Part shown: positions 1 to 8,990 of the stretch, piece after piece
Position numbering within the stretch: the stretch's first letter is position 1
Layout: every line of letters starts with the position of its first letter
From: Companilactobacillus zhongbaensis
Lineage (GTDB): Bacteria; Bacillota; Bacilli; Lactobacillales; Lactobacillaceae
Length of the DNA: 64,000 nucleotides
NCBI RefSeq assembly: GCF_003946515.1
Contig: NZ_RHOM01000004.1
Span: forward strand, 1-64,000
Direction: 5' to 3'
Notes under the pieces: generated by a model
Database searches by the model: none
What the model was told of the DNA's origin: nothing
What the model saw: the letters and a program-made list of their open reading frames with translations, nothing else
Made by a program: the position numbers and the translations under genes

Positions 1-13
1 AAGAATATAAAAA

Positions 14-42
14 AGACCAACGCAAAATGGTTACGTCGGCCT
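14..42 (-). terminator. Terminator-like hairpin near the window edge
   Basis: Nine-base arms at 14-22 and 34-42 pair with two G-T wobbles, and on the minus strand they are followed by a run of T. It lies about 100 bases beyond the rpsO terminator, so it would end a separate short transcript or a gene not represented here. A TATACT-like box on the minus strand near 75-80 could start such a transcript. Positions 1-142 hold nothing else I recognise. Confidence 0.4.
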
Positions 43-142
43 CAAGTCATATATAGCTAGCTAGCAACTACAGTATACAAATTTTTTTTCGTAATGGCTA
101 GTAGCTTATTTAGTGCACCCTATTATTAGGTTTATTTCATAT

Positions 143-169
143 AAAAAGCCTCCAAACAAATGGAAGCTT
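143..169 (-). terminator. rpsO terminator
   Basis: Arms 146-154 and 161-169 pair over nine bases with one wobble, followed on the minus strand by TTTTT. It lies 16 bases after the rpsO stop codon. Confidence 0.8.
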
Positions 170-184
170 CTAAATATCTACATA

Positions 185-454
185 TTAACGACGTAAACCA
201 AGTGACTTGATCAACTCACGGTAACGTTGAACATCCTTGTTTCTCAAGTATGAAAGCAAGTTACGACGGTGACCGATCTTCTTCAACAAACCAACATATG
301 AATGGTGGTCTTTCTTGTTAACTTTCAAGTGGTCGTTCAATGCGTTGATGTCATAAGTTAAAACAGCAACTTGAACTTCTGGAGAACCTGTATCTCCATC
401 TTTACGAGCGTACTTTTTGATAATTTCGTTCTTTTGTTCTTTTGAAATAGCCAT
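185..454 (-). CDS. rpsO: 30S ribosomal protein S15
   Basis: An 89-residue protein of the usual S15 length. It starts [12 protein letters not shown] and has the conserved GDTGSPEVQ and [16 protein letters not shown] stretches that contact 16S rRNA helices in the central domain of the small subunit. S15 is an early-binding protein that nucleates the 30S platform. It is monocistronic here, with its own terminator, and is divergent from rpsT. The AAGGTG ribosome binding site (minus strand) lies well placed before the ATG. S15 often represses its own mRNA through a leader structure. The leader on 455-540 could hold such a site, but I could not define it. Confidence 0.98.
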   Translation of the reverse strand: MAISKEQKNEIIKKYARKDGDTGSPEVQVAVLTYDINALNDHLKVNKKDHHSYVGLLKKIGHRRNLLSYLRNKDVQRYRELIKSLGLRR

Positions 455-595
455 GCTTTTTCACCTTTTCCTTTATAATTTAGCCGTACCATGCAAAACG
501 TTGGTGATTCGTTTAACAGAGCAACGGTTAACACAGCTATTAAGGTTACTATATAAAGAGAATTTTTTCAAGTGAAGTTTTTTTGAAACAATGCA

Positions 596-624
596 TTGCA
601 TTGGAGATAAACCTTAGGTATAAT
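596..624 (+). promoter_or_regulatory. rpsT promoter
   Basis: TTGCAT at 596-601 and TATAAT at 619-624 are separated by 17 bases and lie 45 bases before the rpsT start. This is a good match to a housekeeping sigma-A promoter. Confidence 0.75.
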
Positions 625-669
625 ATGCGTATTGTGTTTATAACAAACAATTAATCGGAGGTGAAATTA

Positions 670-921
670 ATGCCACAAATCAAATCAGCTATCAAACGTG
701 TAAAGACTGCCGAAAAAGCTAACCTTCGCAACAATTCACAAAGAAGTGCTATGCGTTCTGCAATCAAGAACTTCGAAACAGTTGTTGCAAACAACGGTGA
801 TAACAAAGAAGAATCATACAAGAACGCTGCGCGCGCAATTGATATGGCCAAATCAAAAGGCTTGATTAAAGCTAACAAAGCTGCACGTGATAAGTCACGT
901 CTTTCAAAGAAATTTAAATAG
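670..921 (+). CDS. rpsT: 30S ribosomal protein S20
   Basis: Small-subunit protein S20, about 83 residues, starting [11 protein letters not shown]. It is basic and helical with the [19 protein letters not shown] core; S20 binds the 5' domain of 16S rRNA. A GTG at 661 is in frame but overlaps the GGAGGTG ribosome binding site at 656-662, so the ATG at 670 is the likely start. Monocistronic, with a promoter at 596-624 and a terminator at 931-959. It is divergent from rpsO and converges on holA. Confidence 0.97.
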   Translation: MPQIKSAIKRVKTAEKANLRNNSQRSAMRSAIKNFETVVANNGDNKEESYKNAARAIDMAKSKGLIKANKAARDKSRLSKKFK

Positions 922-930
922 TAATTTCTT

Positions 931-959
931 AAGCAACTGAATGGTTGCTTATTTTTTTT
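931..959 (+). terminator. rpsT terminator
   Basis: A seven-base stem (AAGCAAC with GTTGCTT) followed by an A and eight T, ten bases after the rpsT stop. Confidence 0.85.
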
Positions 960-999
960 GCACTATTTCTACCTATATTATGACATTTTAAACGGTATT

Positions 1000-1035
1000 A
1001 AAAAAGCGACCGAAAAACTTTCGGCCGCTTTTTAT
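1000..1035 (-). terminator. holA operon terminator (bidirectional)
   Basis: A stem built from AAAAAGCG-CCGAAA and TTTCGG-CGCTTTTT with A and T tracts on both sides. It lies 15 bases past the holA stop and can also serve rpsT read-through on the plus strand. Confidence 0.85.
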
Positions 1036-1049
1036 GTTTCTCAAATATC

Positions 1050-2072
1050 TTAGGCAAATTTAGCGATAAAAAGATCAAATAACAATTCCTTATCACCCTG
1101 CCCTGATTTAACTTGATAATCCAGATCGACAATTTCTTGAAACATTGCCGATAAATCATCAAGTTTTAAATGACGAGATTGTTTGAGCGACATCTTCACC
1201 CGGTATGGATGGATCTTTAATTGTTTAGCAATGGTAGCCTCACTCAATCCTTTATTACTCAAGATCTTCGTTTGGATCAATGAGCGTAGTTGCGATGTAA
1301 AAATCGCTGTTAATAAGATTGGATCGATCTTCTGAAGTAAAAATTGATGATACAATTCTTCTGCTTGATAGACGTTGCGACCTAATATTTGATTCATTAA
1401 GTCAAAAACATTGTCATCCAAACTTTGTGGTACTAGCTCGTTGACCGCTGCTGTATCGATCATCTTCGTTTGCATGGCATAAAGTTTTAATTTATCCAAT
1501 TGATTTAACGCCAAAGAATAACTACCTTTAGTCTTGTTGACCAACAGTTCCATGGCATTATTTTCAATTTGGAAGCCTTCGCTATTTAACTGCTTAGCTA
1601 ACTCCTTTGCCAATAAATGACTATCGAGCTTACCTGCATCTACCTCAGTCGCTGATTTTTTAAGTTGTTTTGTGATTTTCTTTCGCTGATCTAATTTCTC
1701 GTATGTCGCATAAATAACCAAAATCGTTGATGGTGTGGGATTCTTTAAGTATTCAATCAATAAATCAACATTTTGTTCAAAACTGTGCTTGATTTTCTCA
1801 CCGGTCAAAAAATAAGGGTCTTCGGCAAACACCAGACGCTGTTCGCCAAAAAATGGTGCTGAGATTGCTTCACCGATCATATCTTCGAGCGAAACATCAG
1901 TCAGATCAAAGCTCGCAAAGTTCATCTCAGCTTCTTCAGGTGTCATTAATTGTTTAAAAAGCTGTTGCACCTCTTGTACAAAAGCCGATTCTTGCCCTGT
2001 AACATAATAAACATTATCAATTTGCCCTGATTTTAGTTGCTTCTTTAACTCGTTGATTTTCAATGACTTCAC
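1050..2072 (-). CDS. holA: DNA polymerase III delta subunit
   Basis: A 340-residue HolA/YqeN-family clamp-loader subunit. The order is an N-terminal AAA+-like domain opening with INELKKQLKSGQ and VYYVTGQE, then a C-terminal all-helical collar domain (HPYRVKMSLKQSRHL). It opens the beta clamp within the clamp-loader complex. Last gene of comEA-comEC-holA. The GTG at 2072 overlaps the comEC stop by three bases. An in-frame TTG at 2063, preceded by GGGTGA, would give a start MKINELKK closer to family members, so the start is unsure. Linkage of holA to comEC is usual in Firmicutes. Confidence 0.93.
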   Translation of the reverse strand: MKSLKINELKKQLKSGQIDNVYYVTGQESAFVQEVQQLFKQLMTPEEAEMNFASFDLTDVSLEDMIGEAISAPFFGEQRLVFAEDPYFLTGEKIKHSFEQNVDLLIEYLKNPTPSTILVIYATYEKLDQRKKITKQLKKSATEVDAGKLDSHLLAKELAKQLNSEGFQIENNAMELLVNKTKGSYSLALNQLDKLKLYAMQTKMIDTAAVNELVPQSLDDNVFDLMNQILGRNVYQAEELYHQFLLQKIDPILLTAIFTSQLRSLIQTKILSNKGLSEATIAKQLKIHPYRVKMSLKQSRHLKLDDLSAMFQEIVDLDYQVKSGQGDKELLFDLFIAKFA

Positions 2073-4306
2073 CCTATAAACGTGTCTAACTTTTGATAGT
2101 TACTAAATGGAAAATAGTACCAAGTAATCATACCATACTCTGCCGTATTGAGATGTTGGACATGATATTTGTCTAGACGCTGGATAGTTTCTTTATTTGG
2201 ATGCCCATATCGATTGTTGATCCCTGCAGAAATTAAGGCTAATTTTGGCTCAGTCATGTCTAAAAGTTGTTCACTAGTGGATGTTTTCGATCCATGGTGG
2301 CCAGCCTTTAAGATATCAACTCGAAAAGCTTGCTCTTTTAAGATCCTATGTTCACTATCTTGATCCAAATCTCCGGTAAAAAGCCAATTCGTCTGTTTGA
2401 TTTGGGCCAACATTGTCAACGAATCTGGGTTCTCACCAATGCTGGGTTTGTTAGGCCACAATACTTGCCAATTGATGGGCCAAGTTGAAAACCGATCTCC
2501 TTGTTTCAATTTAGTAAAGACTGTTCTGGGGTTATTTTTGATCAAGTCACTGATACGCTTGTTTTGTTGCAACCCAGTTCCAAAGCTGACTTGATTAACC
2601 GGAAATTTGTCCAATAATACTTCGATGTTACCGATATGATCAGTATCCTTGTGTGATAAAAACACGCGATCAATGTGACTTACCCCTAACGATTTTAAAT
2701 ACGGCAAGGTCGATTTTTCCACTTGTGTCAAAGTTTTCTTTTCTTGCCATGGTTTTTTAGCGAATGATAAAGTTCCTCCGGTGTCGATCAACATCGTCTG
2801 ACGCATCAAGGGAGTCGTGACCAAAATACTGTCACCCTGCCCAACATCGATCATCGAGACTGATCCATACAAAGGAAACTTCACCCAAATTAGTGATATT
2901 AAAAAAACCATCAAGTATTGCCTGAAATATCGATTGAATAACTTTTTATGCTCGATGTTAAATAACGCGATTACTACTAAAGCTAGAATCGATATTATTG
3001 GAAATTTTCCCACGATAAAATTCAAATTTGAATCATTGGCGAATACATTGAGAAAACCATAAATACCCTCGAATATCTGATTAAAGAAATCCCACAGCTT
3101 AGGTAAATAATTTAAAAATAACGCCGAAAGTATTACCGTGGGTATGATTAAGTAATTGAAGAGCGGAACGAAGATCAAATTCATTAAAACAATCAATAAA
3201 TTCAACTGGTATGTGTAAAAGCTAACGATCGGCATGCTTAATAAATTCATTTTGATCGTCGTCATAAAAACTTGATCCTCTTTTAAAAAGAGTAAGGCTC
3301 CCGACAAAATAAAACTCAGCTGTCCACCCATTTCGATAAAACAAAACGGATCTAGTAACAGACAAATCAAAACGGTCAAGCTAAAGACATCAAGACTACT
3401 GATTTTCAAATGAATCTTTTTAAAGACAATTGCTAACAATGCCAACACGATTGCTCGACTGATCCCCGTTTTTAATCCTACAAAAATCCCATAGATCGGC
3501 AAGATGATCAAGAAAGTCCATTCGATCCATTCCTTAGGTAATCGGCAAAAAGAACTCGCTTTATATAGGAAAGTGATCAAGATAAAAATATGTAATCCGG
3601 ACAAGCTAAATAAATGGATCACTCCTAGCACGCTCAAGACTTGGTAAAGTTCTCGTGCATCTTGGCTAGTATAACCGACCAACAAGCCTTGAGCATGTAT
3701 CTTTAGCCATTTTGGCAAGCGACTCAAATAATTCAGAAATTTAATTTTCTGTAAATGGATCCAGTCAGCGAAATCTCGTGCTTGGTGTTCCCTGACGATG
3801 ACGATTTTCTTTGATTTGACCGACTCAAAAATCCCTCGATGATTGGAGTAAGTTTTAAAATCAAATTCCCCTGGATTTCTCGGCCCAGAGATATAACTGA
3901 TTTCTCCGTCGACAATTCGGCAATCGACTGCGTGATCCAACGATTGCCAGCTCTTTTGGGTTTCTTGATCGCTCAATTTGTTAAAAAATTGATAGTATTG
4001 AGCTTCATGTACAAATTTTCCACTCAAGGAATCTCCATTAACATGGATTTCATCCGGATAAATAGTTGCTGTTTTAACTTCTTTGGTTAATGGCGGAGCA
4101 TCCAGATGTTGGTCGACCGTAAAGAAGTAAATCCCAAAAACTGCCATGATCACCGTCGAGCAAAGGAATATCTTTGTTTTCTTCAAGTAATAAATCCTAA
4201 TCAAAAACAAGATCAAGGCTAGGCTTGCGATAACGAAATGATCATTGAAAATCAAAAAAGACATCCCTGTGGCCATGATTGCACTAAAAATCCAATAACC
4301 ACGCAT
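2069..4306 (-). CDS. comEC: Competence DNA channel ComEC
   Basis: A 745-residue polytopic membrane protein that carries single-stranded DNA across the membrane during transformation. It has an N-terminal soluble (OB-like) region after the first membrane helices, then the central competence domain with many helices (around residues 210-480, including VIHLFSLSGLHI). The C-terminal metallo-beta-lactamase-like domain has DVGQGDSILV, HKDTDHIGN and KAGHHGSKTSTS, with metal-binding residues apparently intact. It abuts comEA and overlaps holA. Full length for the family and without frameshifts, so the uptake channel looks functional. Confidence 0.95.
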   Translation of the reverse strand: MRGYWIFSAIMATGMSFLIFNDHFVIASLALILFLIRIYYLKKTKIFLCSTVIMAVFGIYFFTVDQHLDAPPLTKEVKTATIYPDEIHVNGDSLSGKFVHEAQYYQFFNKLSDQETQKSWQSLDHAVDCRIVDGEISYISGPRNPGEFDFKTYSNHRGIFESVKSKKIVIVREHQARDFADWIHLQKIKFLNYLSRLPKWLKIHAQGLLVGYTSQDARELYQVLSVLGVIHLFSLSGLHIFILITFLYKASSFCRLPKEWIEWTFLIILPIYGIFVGLKTGISRAIVLALLAIVFKKIHLKISSLDVFSLTVLICLLLDPFCFIEMGGQLSFILSGALLFLKEDQVFMTTIKMNLLSMPIVSFYTYQLNLLIVLMNLIFVPLFNYLIIPTVILSALFLNYLPKLWDFFNQIFEGIYGFLNVFANDSNLNFIVGKFPIISILALVVIALFNIEHKKLFNRYFRQYLMVFLISLIWVKFPLYGSVSMIDVGQGDSILVTTPLMRQTMLIDTGGTLSFAKKPWQEKKTLTQVEKSTLPYLKSLGVSHIDRVFLSHKDTDHIGNIEVLLDKFPVNQVSFGTGLQQNKRISDLIKNNPRTVFTKLKQGDRFSTWPINWQVLWPNKPSIGENPDSLTMLAQIKQTNWLFTGDLDQDSEHRILKEQAFRVDILKAGHHGSKTSTSEQLLDMTEPKLALISAGINNRYGHPNKETIQRLDKYHVQHLNTAEYGMITWYYFPFSNYQKLDTFIG

Positions 4307-4932
4307 TATATTGTTAAGGAATCACGCAATGTATCAATTGTCTTCGTTCCAAATCCTCCGACCTTTGTAAGATCTTCAATTTTTTTAAATGGGCCCTTTT
4401 GCTCACGAAATGTCACGATTTTCTCGGCTTTTTTCGGACCGATCCCTTTAACCTTTTGAAGATCTTCCACAGTGGCAGAATTTAAGTTGACCATTTCTTG
4501 ACTGCCACTCGCCGGATCAGCTCCTTTAGGTGACGTAACAGTTTTAACTTCACCGTTGATAGGAATATAAATTTGCATAGCATCGGTCACTTTTTGAGCA
4601 CGATTGATCTGCTTAACATCGGCGTCGTCACGCATCCCACCAGCTGTTTGTATAACGTCATATACGATAGCCCCTTCCTTTAAATGGTAAACGCCAGGAT
4701 TATTGACCGCTCCTTGAATATCGACGGTCAAATGCTTACCACTTAATGGCTTGGTACTCGATTTTGTCTTCTTTATTTGTTGCGTGGATTTCTTCGATGT
4801 ACTAACAACATTAGCTTGATTTGCCGTAGGTCGTTGATAAAAGCCTTTATACAAAAAAGCTCCACCAATTACTAAAACTACGACTATTATTGCTACCTTA
4901 AACTGTTTGATTTTTTCCAATAAAACTTCCAT
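4306..4932 (-). CDS. comEA: Competence DNA receptor ComEA
   Basis: About 208 residues: one N-terminal membrane helix (roughly residues 10-28), a Lys/Ser/Thr-rich linker, a SLBB domain (DIQGAVNNPGVYHL) and a C-terminal pair of helix-hairpin-helix motifs (NLNSATVEDLQKVKGIGPKKA, shown here in part). It binds double-stranded DNA outside the membrane and hands it to ComEC. The ATG at 4932 has GAGGTG six bases upstream, so it is preferred to the in-frame GTG at 4941. It shares its last base with the comEC start region. The strong terminator just upstream separates it from sepM, so it probably has its own promoter. Confidence 0.95.
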   Translation of the reverse strand: MEVLLEKIKQFKVAIIVVVLVIGGAFLYKGFYQRPTANQANVVSTSKKSTQQIKKTKSSTKPLSGKHLTVDIQGAVNNPGVYHLKEGAIVYDVIQTAGGMRDDADVKQINRAQKVTDAMQIYIPINGEVKTVTSPKGADPASGSQEMVNLNSATVEDLQKVKGIGPKKAEKIVTFREQKGPFKKIEDLTKVGGFGTKTIDTLRDSLTI

Positions 4933-4958
4933 TTTTATCACCTCAAACTAAAGTACGC

Positions 4959-5004
4959 AAAAAAAAGCCATTCTCACGTCAACGCGTGAAAATGACTTAT
5001 TTTT
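4959..5004 (-). terminator. sepM operon terminator
   Basis: Arms of 14 bases (AAGCCATTCTCACG and CGTGAAAATGACTT) pair with two wobbles, and the minus strand continues into seven T. The 5' arm overlaps the sepM stop codon. It separates the ftsW-to-sepM operon from comEA. Confidence 0.85.
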
Positions 5005-6037
5005 CTAGATAATTAATGGCATCGTCCAAAGTCTTGACTGGAACAATTTTCATCTTAGTATTGATCTTTTTAGCAGCTTTCTTAGCTAAATGGTAATTGT
5101 TGACGTAATTAGGATCATACTTCTTGATCTCTTTAGTAACGGGATCATCTGGAGCGAAGAAAATCGTAGCCCCTTGTTCAGAAGCGGCGACGACCTTCTT
5201 GTCGATACCACCGATCGGACCAACTGTCCCATCGGGACTGATCGTACCAGTACCAGCAATCGTACGTCCTTGTTTCAGGTCTTTATGAGCAACTTGAGAG
5301 TAAACTTGTAAAGTAAACATCAAACCGGCCGATGGACCGCCAATTTCACCAGCATCGATCTTCGTCTTCGGAGTACCAGTGGCGACTGTGTCGTCGATCA
5401 AAGTAATCCCTAATCCGTAGCGTTTAGTCTCCTTCAACTTGACCAAACTTCCCGTAGCGGATTTTTGCTTATCATCATGCAAAAATTTGATCGTCACTTT
5501 AGCATCCTTATCGAGTTTCTTAACGTAGTTGATGAATTGCGTCGAACTCTTAAACTTGTAACCGTTGATCGAATTGATGGTATCACCGACACTCAATTTA
5601 TTTTTGAAGTCAGAATTATCCATTAATTCCATCACGTAAACACCTTTATAAACCTTTTTGAAAGGCTTATTAGCTTTGTCATACGCAGCTTGAATAGCAC
5701 TATTCGTGGCTGATTTCATATAATATTGCTGAACTTGAAAATATTGGCTAGTACTTTCGTCACCCATCAAAGCTTCACGAGGATATGCTGTTTCAAAATC
5801 ATTTCCAAGAGACTTAACTAATAAAAATGGTGTCGCCTGTTCAATACCAACTGTAGTTAATAACAGGTCTCCTTTGGATTTATCTTTCTTACCAGCAACC
5901 TTGACGTACTGAGCAGTCGATTCAGCACTTCCGGGAACTTCCAAGAAATAATTGGTCGGTAAAAAGAAAAATAAAACAACGACCAAGAAAAGAAAAATGC
6001 CACCAAGAATTTTGTTTCTGGATTTATTGAATTTCAA
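4997..6037 (-). CDS. sepM: SepM/YlbL-family membrane-anchored Lon-like serine protease with PDZ domain
   Basis: 346 residues: an N-terminal membrane anchor (residues 10-30), a PDZ domain (VMELMDNSDFKNKLSVGDTI onwards) and a C-terminal Lon-type protease domain. The catalytic serine is in GGPSAGLMF, and the lysine is in GPIGGIDKKVVAA. Relatives process peptide pheromones in streptococci (SepM) or degrade membrane-associated substrates in bacilli (YlbL). It uses a TTG start with AGAAGGGAA upstream. Last gene of ftsW-ylbG-rsmD-coaD-sepM, an order familiar from other Firmicutes. The substrate here is unknown. Confidence 0.9.
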   Translation of the reverse strand: MKFNKSRNKILGGIFLFLVVVLFFFLPTNYFLEVPGSAESTAQYVKVAGKKDKSKGDLLLTTVGIEQATPFLLVKSLGNDFETAYPREALMGDESTSQYFQVQQYYMKSATNSAIQAAYDKANKPFKKVYKGVYVMELMDNSDFKNKLSVGDTINSINGYKFKSSTQFINYVKKLDKDAKVTIKFLHDDKQKSATGSLVKLKETKRYGLGITLIDDTVATGTPKTKIDAGEIGGPSAGLMFTLQVYSQVAHKDLKQGRTIAGTGTISPDGTVGPIGGIDKKVVAASEQGATIFFAPDDPVTKEIKKYDPNYVNNYHLAKKAAKKINTKMKIVPVKTLDDAINYLEK

Positions 6038-6041
6038 ACGT

Positions 6042-6536
6042 TTAGTTTCCCTTCTGCAATCGTTTTATCAATTCAGGAGCCACAGAACTCGGAACAAACT
6101 TAGAAATATCACCGTTGAACTTCGCAACTTCTTTGATCATTGACGAAGAAATTGTACTGTACTTACTGTCTGATATCAAAAAAACAGTTTCCAGATCGTC
6201 ATCTAATGCTTTATTGATCGACGAAACACCGGATTCATATCCAAAATCATCTGCATTACGCATCGATCTAACTAAAAAAGTTGCGTGATGTTTTTTGGCT
6301 AATTCGGTCGACAATTGATTTTCACCATCGACAACAATAACATTGCTTAGATCAGCAACCTCATCTTCAATGAACGACTTCTTTTCCTCATAAGAAAACA
6401 AATATCTTTTTGAAGTGTTAGTCATCGGTGCCACGATCAATTTATCAAAAAGCTTGGCCGCTCGTCGGATAATGTCTACGTGTCCATTAGTAATAGGATC
6501 AAAACTTCCTGCGTATAGTCCGATTTTCTCTGACAT
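6042..6536 (-). CDS. coaD: Phosphopantetheine adenylyltransferase
   Basis: A 164-residue nucleotidyltransferase catalysing the penultimate step of coenzyme A synthesis (4'-phosphopantetheine + ATP to dephospho-CoA). The HIGH-like GSFDPITNGH motif is at residues 9-18 and the ISSSMIKEVA signature is near residue 127. Its start overlaps the rsmD end by one base, and GGAGG precedes the ATG. The rsmD-coaD pairing is common in bacteria. Confidence 0.97.
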   Translation of the reverse strand: MSEKIGLYAGSFDPITNGHVDIIRRAAKLFDKLIVAPMTNTSKRYLFSYEEKKSFIEDEVADLSNVIVVDGENQLSTELAKKHHATFLVRSMRNADDFGYESGVSSINKALDDDLETVFLISDSKYSTISSSMIKEVAKFNGDISKFVPSSVAPELIKRLQKGN

Positions 6537-7090
6537 TACTTTCCTCCGTATTGATATAGTGCAACTTTCGTATCTTTATAATCTTTTTTCTTGATCAACT
6601 CTAATGAAGTTAACCCACTGAGGTCGATTTCATAATCAGTCTCATCAACAATAATGGCACCATCTTCGAGTAGATCTTGCTCGATCATATCTTGAATCAG
6701 TGTCTCAGTGATTTTCATTCGATAAGGTGGATCAAGAAAAACTAGTCCAAACCTAACCTTATCATCAGAAAAATTCTTCAAGGCTTCAGTAGCAGCCATT
6801 TTGAGAACTGTAAATTGTTCCTCACTTTTAGTTTTTTCAACATTTTCTTTGATGACTGAAATAGCCTTATAGGCTTTATCAACTAAGTAAGCGTGGTCGT
6901 ATCCTCTTGAAATTGCTTCGATCCCTAGTGAACCAGTCCCGGCAAATAGATCCAAAACGTTGCCATCATTAAAATAAGGCGTGATCATACTGAACATAGC
7001 TTCTTTGACTTTTCCAGAAGTTGGTCGAGTATTTTTACCCGGTACTGGCTTTAAATTGAGACCTCGAAATGATCCAGATATAACTTTCAT
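6536..7090 (-). CDS. rsmD: 16S rRNA (guanine966-N2)-methyltransferase RsmD
   Basis: A 184-residue SAM-dependent methyltransferase that modifies G966 of 16S rRNA. Motif I is VLDLFAGTGSLGIEA, and the catalytic motif IV is FLDPPY. The N-terminal RGLNL and RPTSGKVKEAMF blocks are typical of the family. It abuts ylbG (one-base overlap) and coaD, so translation is probably coupled. Confidence 0.96.
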   Translation of the reverse strand: MKVISGSFRGLNLKPVPGKNTRPTSGKVKEAMFSMITPYFNDGNVLDLFAGTGSLGIEAISRGYDHAYLVDKAYKAISVIKENVEKTKSEEQFTVLKMAATEALKNFSDDKVRFGLVFLDPPYRMKITETLIQDMIEQDLLEDGAIIVDETDYEIDLSGLTSLELIKKKDYKDTKVALYQYGGK

Positions 7091-7359
7091 TAGTCCTCTT
7101 CCTCAGTATCCTTACCAGATACTTTCATTTCAAAATGTTCGTCTAATTCTTTACGATGTGCCATTGAGATCCGCTTGACGAATTTTTTCGAGAGTAATTC
7201 TTTCTTGATCTCAGGTGCACGGCTAGAATTGACGTAGAGCATCACGTATTTCATTTTAGGTGAAGTGTAATAGATCGTGCCATAATGCTGCAACTTCTTC
7301 TTCCACTTCATCGAATAAAGCCAGATATACATCGCCTGGCGTTGCGTTTCTTTAAACAT
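7090..7359 (-). CDS. ylbG: YlbG family protein (DUF2129)
   Basis: About 89 residues from an ATG at 7359 with AAGGTGATTC just upstream. The longer in-frame reading from 7404 would run back into ftsW and lacks a binding site. Motifs QRQAMYIWLYSMK and LRYYG/YTSPKMKYV-like blocks place it in YlbG/DUF2129. This is a small cytosolic protein of unknown function found between ftsW and rsmD in many bacilli and lactobacilli. Confidence 0.88.
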   Translation of the reverse strand: MFKETQRQAMYIWLYSMKWKKKLQHYGTIYYTSPKMKYVMLYVNSSRAPEIKKELLSKKFVKRISMAHRKELDEHFEMKVSGKDTEEED

Positions 7360-7363
7360 TGAA

Positions 7364-8539
7364 TCACCTTGATTTAATTGATTGATACTTTTCAGAAGCT
7401 TCAAGATTTAAAACGATCCCTAAAGCTAATGATAAAATAATCATACTTGAACCACCATAACTAATAAATGGCAGCGTAACACCAGTTAGTGGAATAAAGC
7501 CTAACAATCCACCAACATTTAAAACTGTTTGCGTCAACATCATTGTTGCCACACCATACAATACGAGTGAGGTATAGGTATTTTTTGAGCGAATACCCAT
7601 CAACAACATTCTTAACATCATCGTTGTTAACAATCCTAAGACGATCAAGACGCCGACTAGTCCTAATTCTTCACTAATGATCGATAAAATAAAATCGGTG
7701 TGAGGTTCCGGCAAATATCCACGTTTTTGAATACTATTACCAAGTCCAACACCAAAAATACCACCATTACTAATAGCATAAAAAGAGTTAACAATTTGCG
7801 CACCAGCATTTTTTTCCAATGCAAAAGGATGCAACATAGCCAAAAATCTTTGATACTGATAAGTATGAACAAAAAACGACGGTTTAACAGTAAGAACAAA
7901 AGTTAACCCAGCAGCAGCAAGGCCAATTATGGAAGAATTCATAATGATCATCGTTTTACTAGGCATCGAAGAAGCCGAAATCAAAACAATACAAAGAACC
8001 GTCAAAATCATCGATCCACCGACATCAGGTTGAGCAAAAACCATCACAATAATAGTAAACAAAAACCAAAATTGAGCCTTATTGTCACGATACATAGCAC
8101 CAATAGTCATATCACCCAAACGATCCTCTTTCGAAGTCAAAACCAAGGCCAAATACAAAATAAAAACAATCTTAGCCAACTCCAAAGGTTGAAAGTTAAA
8201 AAACTTCAAATCGATCCAACCAGAAGCACCATTAACACGACTACTAGGACTAACAAAACCTTTAACCAGCAAAAATAGTAAAGAAGTCCAGGTAACAATA
8301 CCCAAAATAACCAAAACGCCCCGACTCTTCAAAATATTTTCCTTAAGCATAAAAGCCAAAAAACAGACCCCCATACCAACCAAGGCAAAAAGAGCTTGTT
8401 TAATCAAATATGAGGTAGTATTCCCACCTTGCACCATCGTATTATAAAAACTAGACGAATAGACCATAACAACCCCAATGCCCAACAAAAGCACATATGG
8501 AATAGCGATCCATAAATCAATCAGCTTAATCTTCTTCAC
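7364..8539 (-). CDS. ftsW: Peptidoglycan glycosyltransferase FtsW (SEDS family)
   Basis: About 391 residues, ten predicted membrane helices. SEDS signatures include VMVYSSSFY, FQPLELAKI, NGGIFGVGLGNS and ISEELGLVG. It polymerises lipid II at the division septum. A GTG at 8539 with GGGAG seven bases upstream is the best start. The 412-residue reading from 8602 adds 21 residues without a ribosome binding site. The 5' two-thirds is unusual in composition: third codon positions are nearly all G or T on the coding strand, part of the skewed island next to the structured repeat at 8991-9172. Confidence 0.93.
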   Translation of the reverse strand: MKKIKLIDLWIAIPYVLLLGIGVVMVYSSSFYNTMVQGGNTTSYLIKQALFALVGMGVCFLAFMLKENILKSRGVLVILGIVTWTSLLFLLVKGFVSPSSRVNGASGWIDLKFFNFQPLELAKIVFILYLALVLTSKEDRLGDMTIGAMYRDNKAQFWFLFTIIVMVFAQPDVGGSMILTVLCIVLISASSMPSKTMIIMNSSIIGLAAAGLTFVLTVKPSFFVHTYQYQRFLAMLHPFALEKNAGAQIVNSFYAISNGGIFGVGLGNSIQKRGYLPEPHTDFILSIISEELGLVGVLIVLGLLTTMMLRMLLMGIRSKNTYTSLVLYGVATMMLTQTVLNVGGLLGFIPLTGVTLPFISYGGSSMIILSLALGIVLNLEASEKYQSIKSR

Positions 8540-8734
8540 ATCAAAACTCCCAAAATCTAATAATAAGATTATACCACCAAACAATATCATGTAGGAAACC
8601 ATGATACATCGGAGAAAAAATAAAACCCAAAAAAGAAAGACAAGTCAAACACATAAGTAATCTCTTATCCATCATAAAGAATAAAGCCAAAACAAGCAAT
8701 TAAGAAAAACCAATAAAAACAAGAAACAAAAACC

Positions 8735-8777
8735 ACTGCGATTTTTACAAAGCGACGAAGGAGCAGCGTGAAAGAGC
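8735..8777. repeat. Satellite module of structured element, copy 1
   Basis: It shares TGCGA, AGCGAC and GTGAAAGAGC, in the same order and spacing, with 60635-60677. It also carries AGCGACGAAGGAGC, which is exactly the loop motif of the core hairpin at 9041-9054. It lies about 215 bases from core copy 1. Confidence 0.55.
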
Positions 8778-8990
8778 AAAAAATGAAACGAATCAACTAA
8801 GAAGAAATAACAATGTAATCAAAATAAAATACAACCGATGACACCCGAAGCATAAATTGAAATAGATAAAACTCGAAGACTAACTCAAAACATCAAACCA
8901 AATTAAATCCATCTACATAAACCAAAGCATCATACCACAATAGAAATAAGTACCGTGCCCCCACAAAATCAGTTAGTTTGATCCATCCTA

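Noticed and set aside
8603-8990. Decayed gene or insertion sequence between ftsW and repeat copy 1
   Set aside because: No frame of useful length with a ribosome binding site, no transposase motif and no terminal repeats. The composition is explained by the skewed island.
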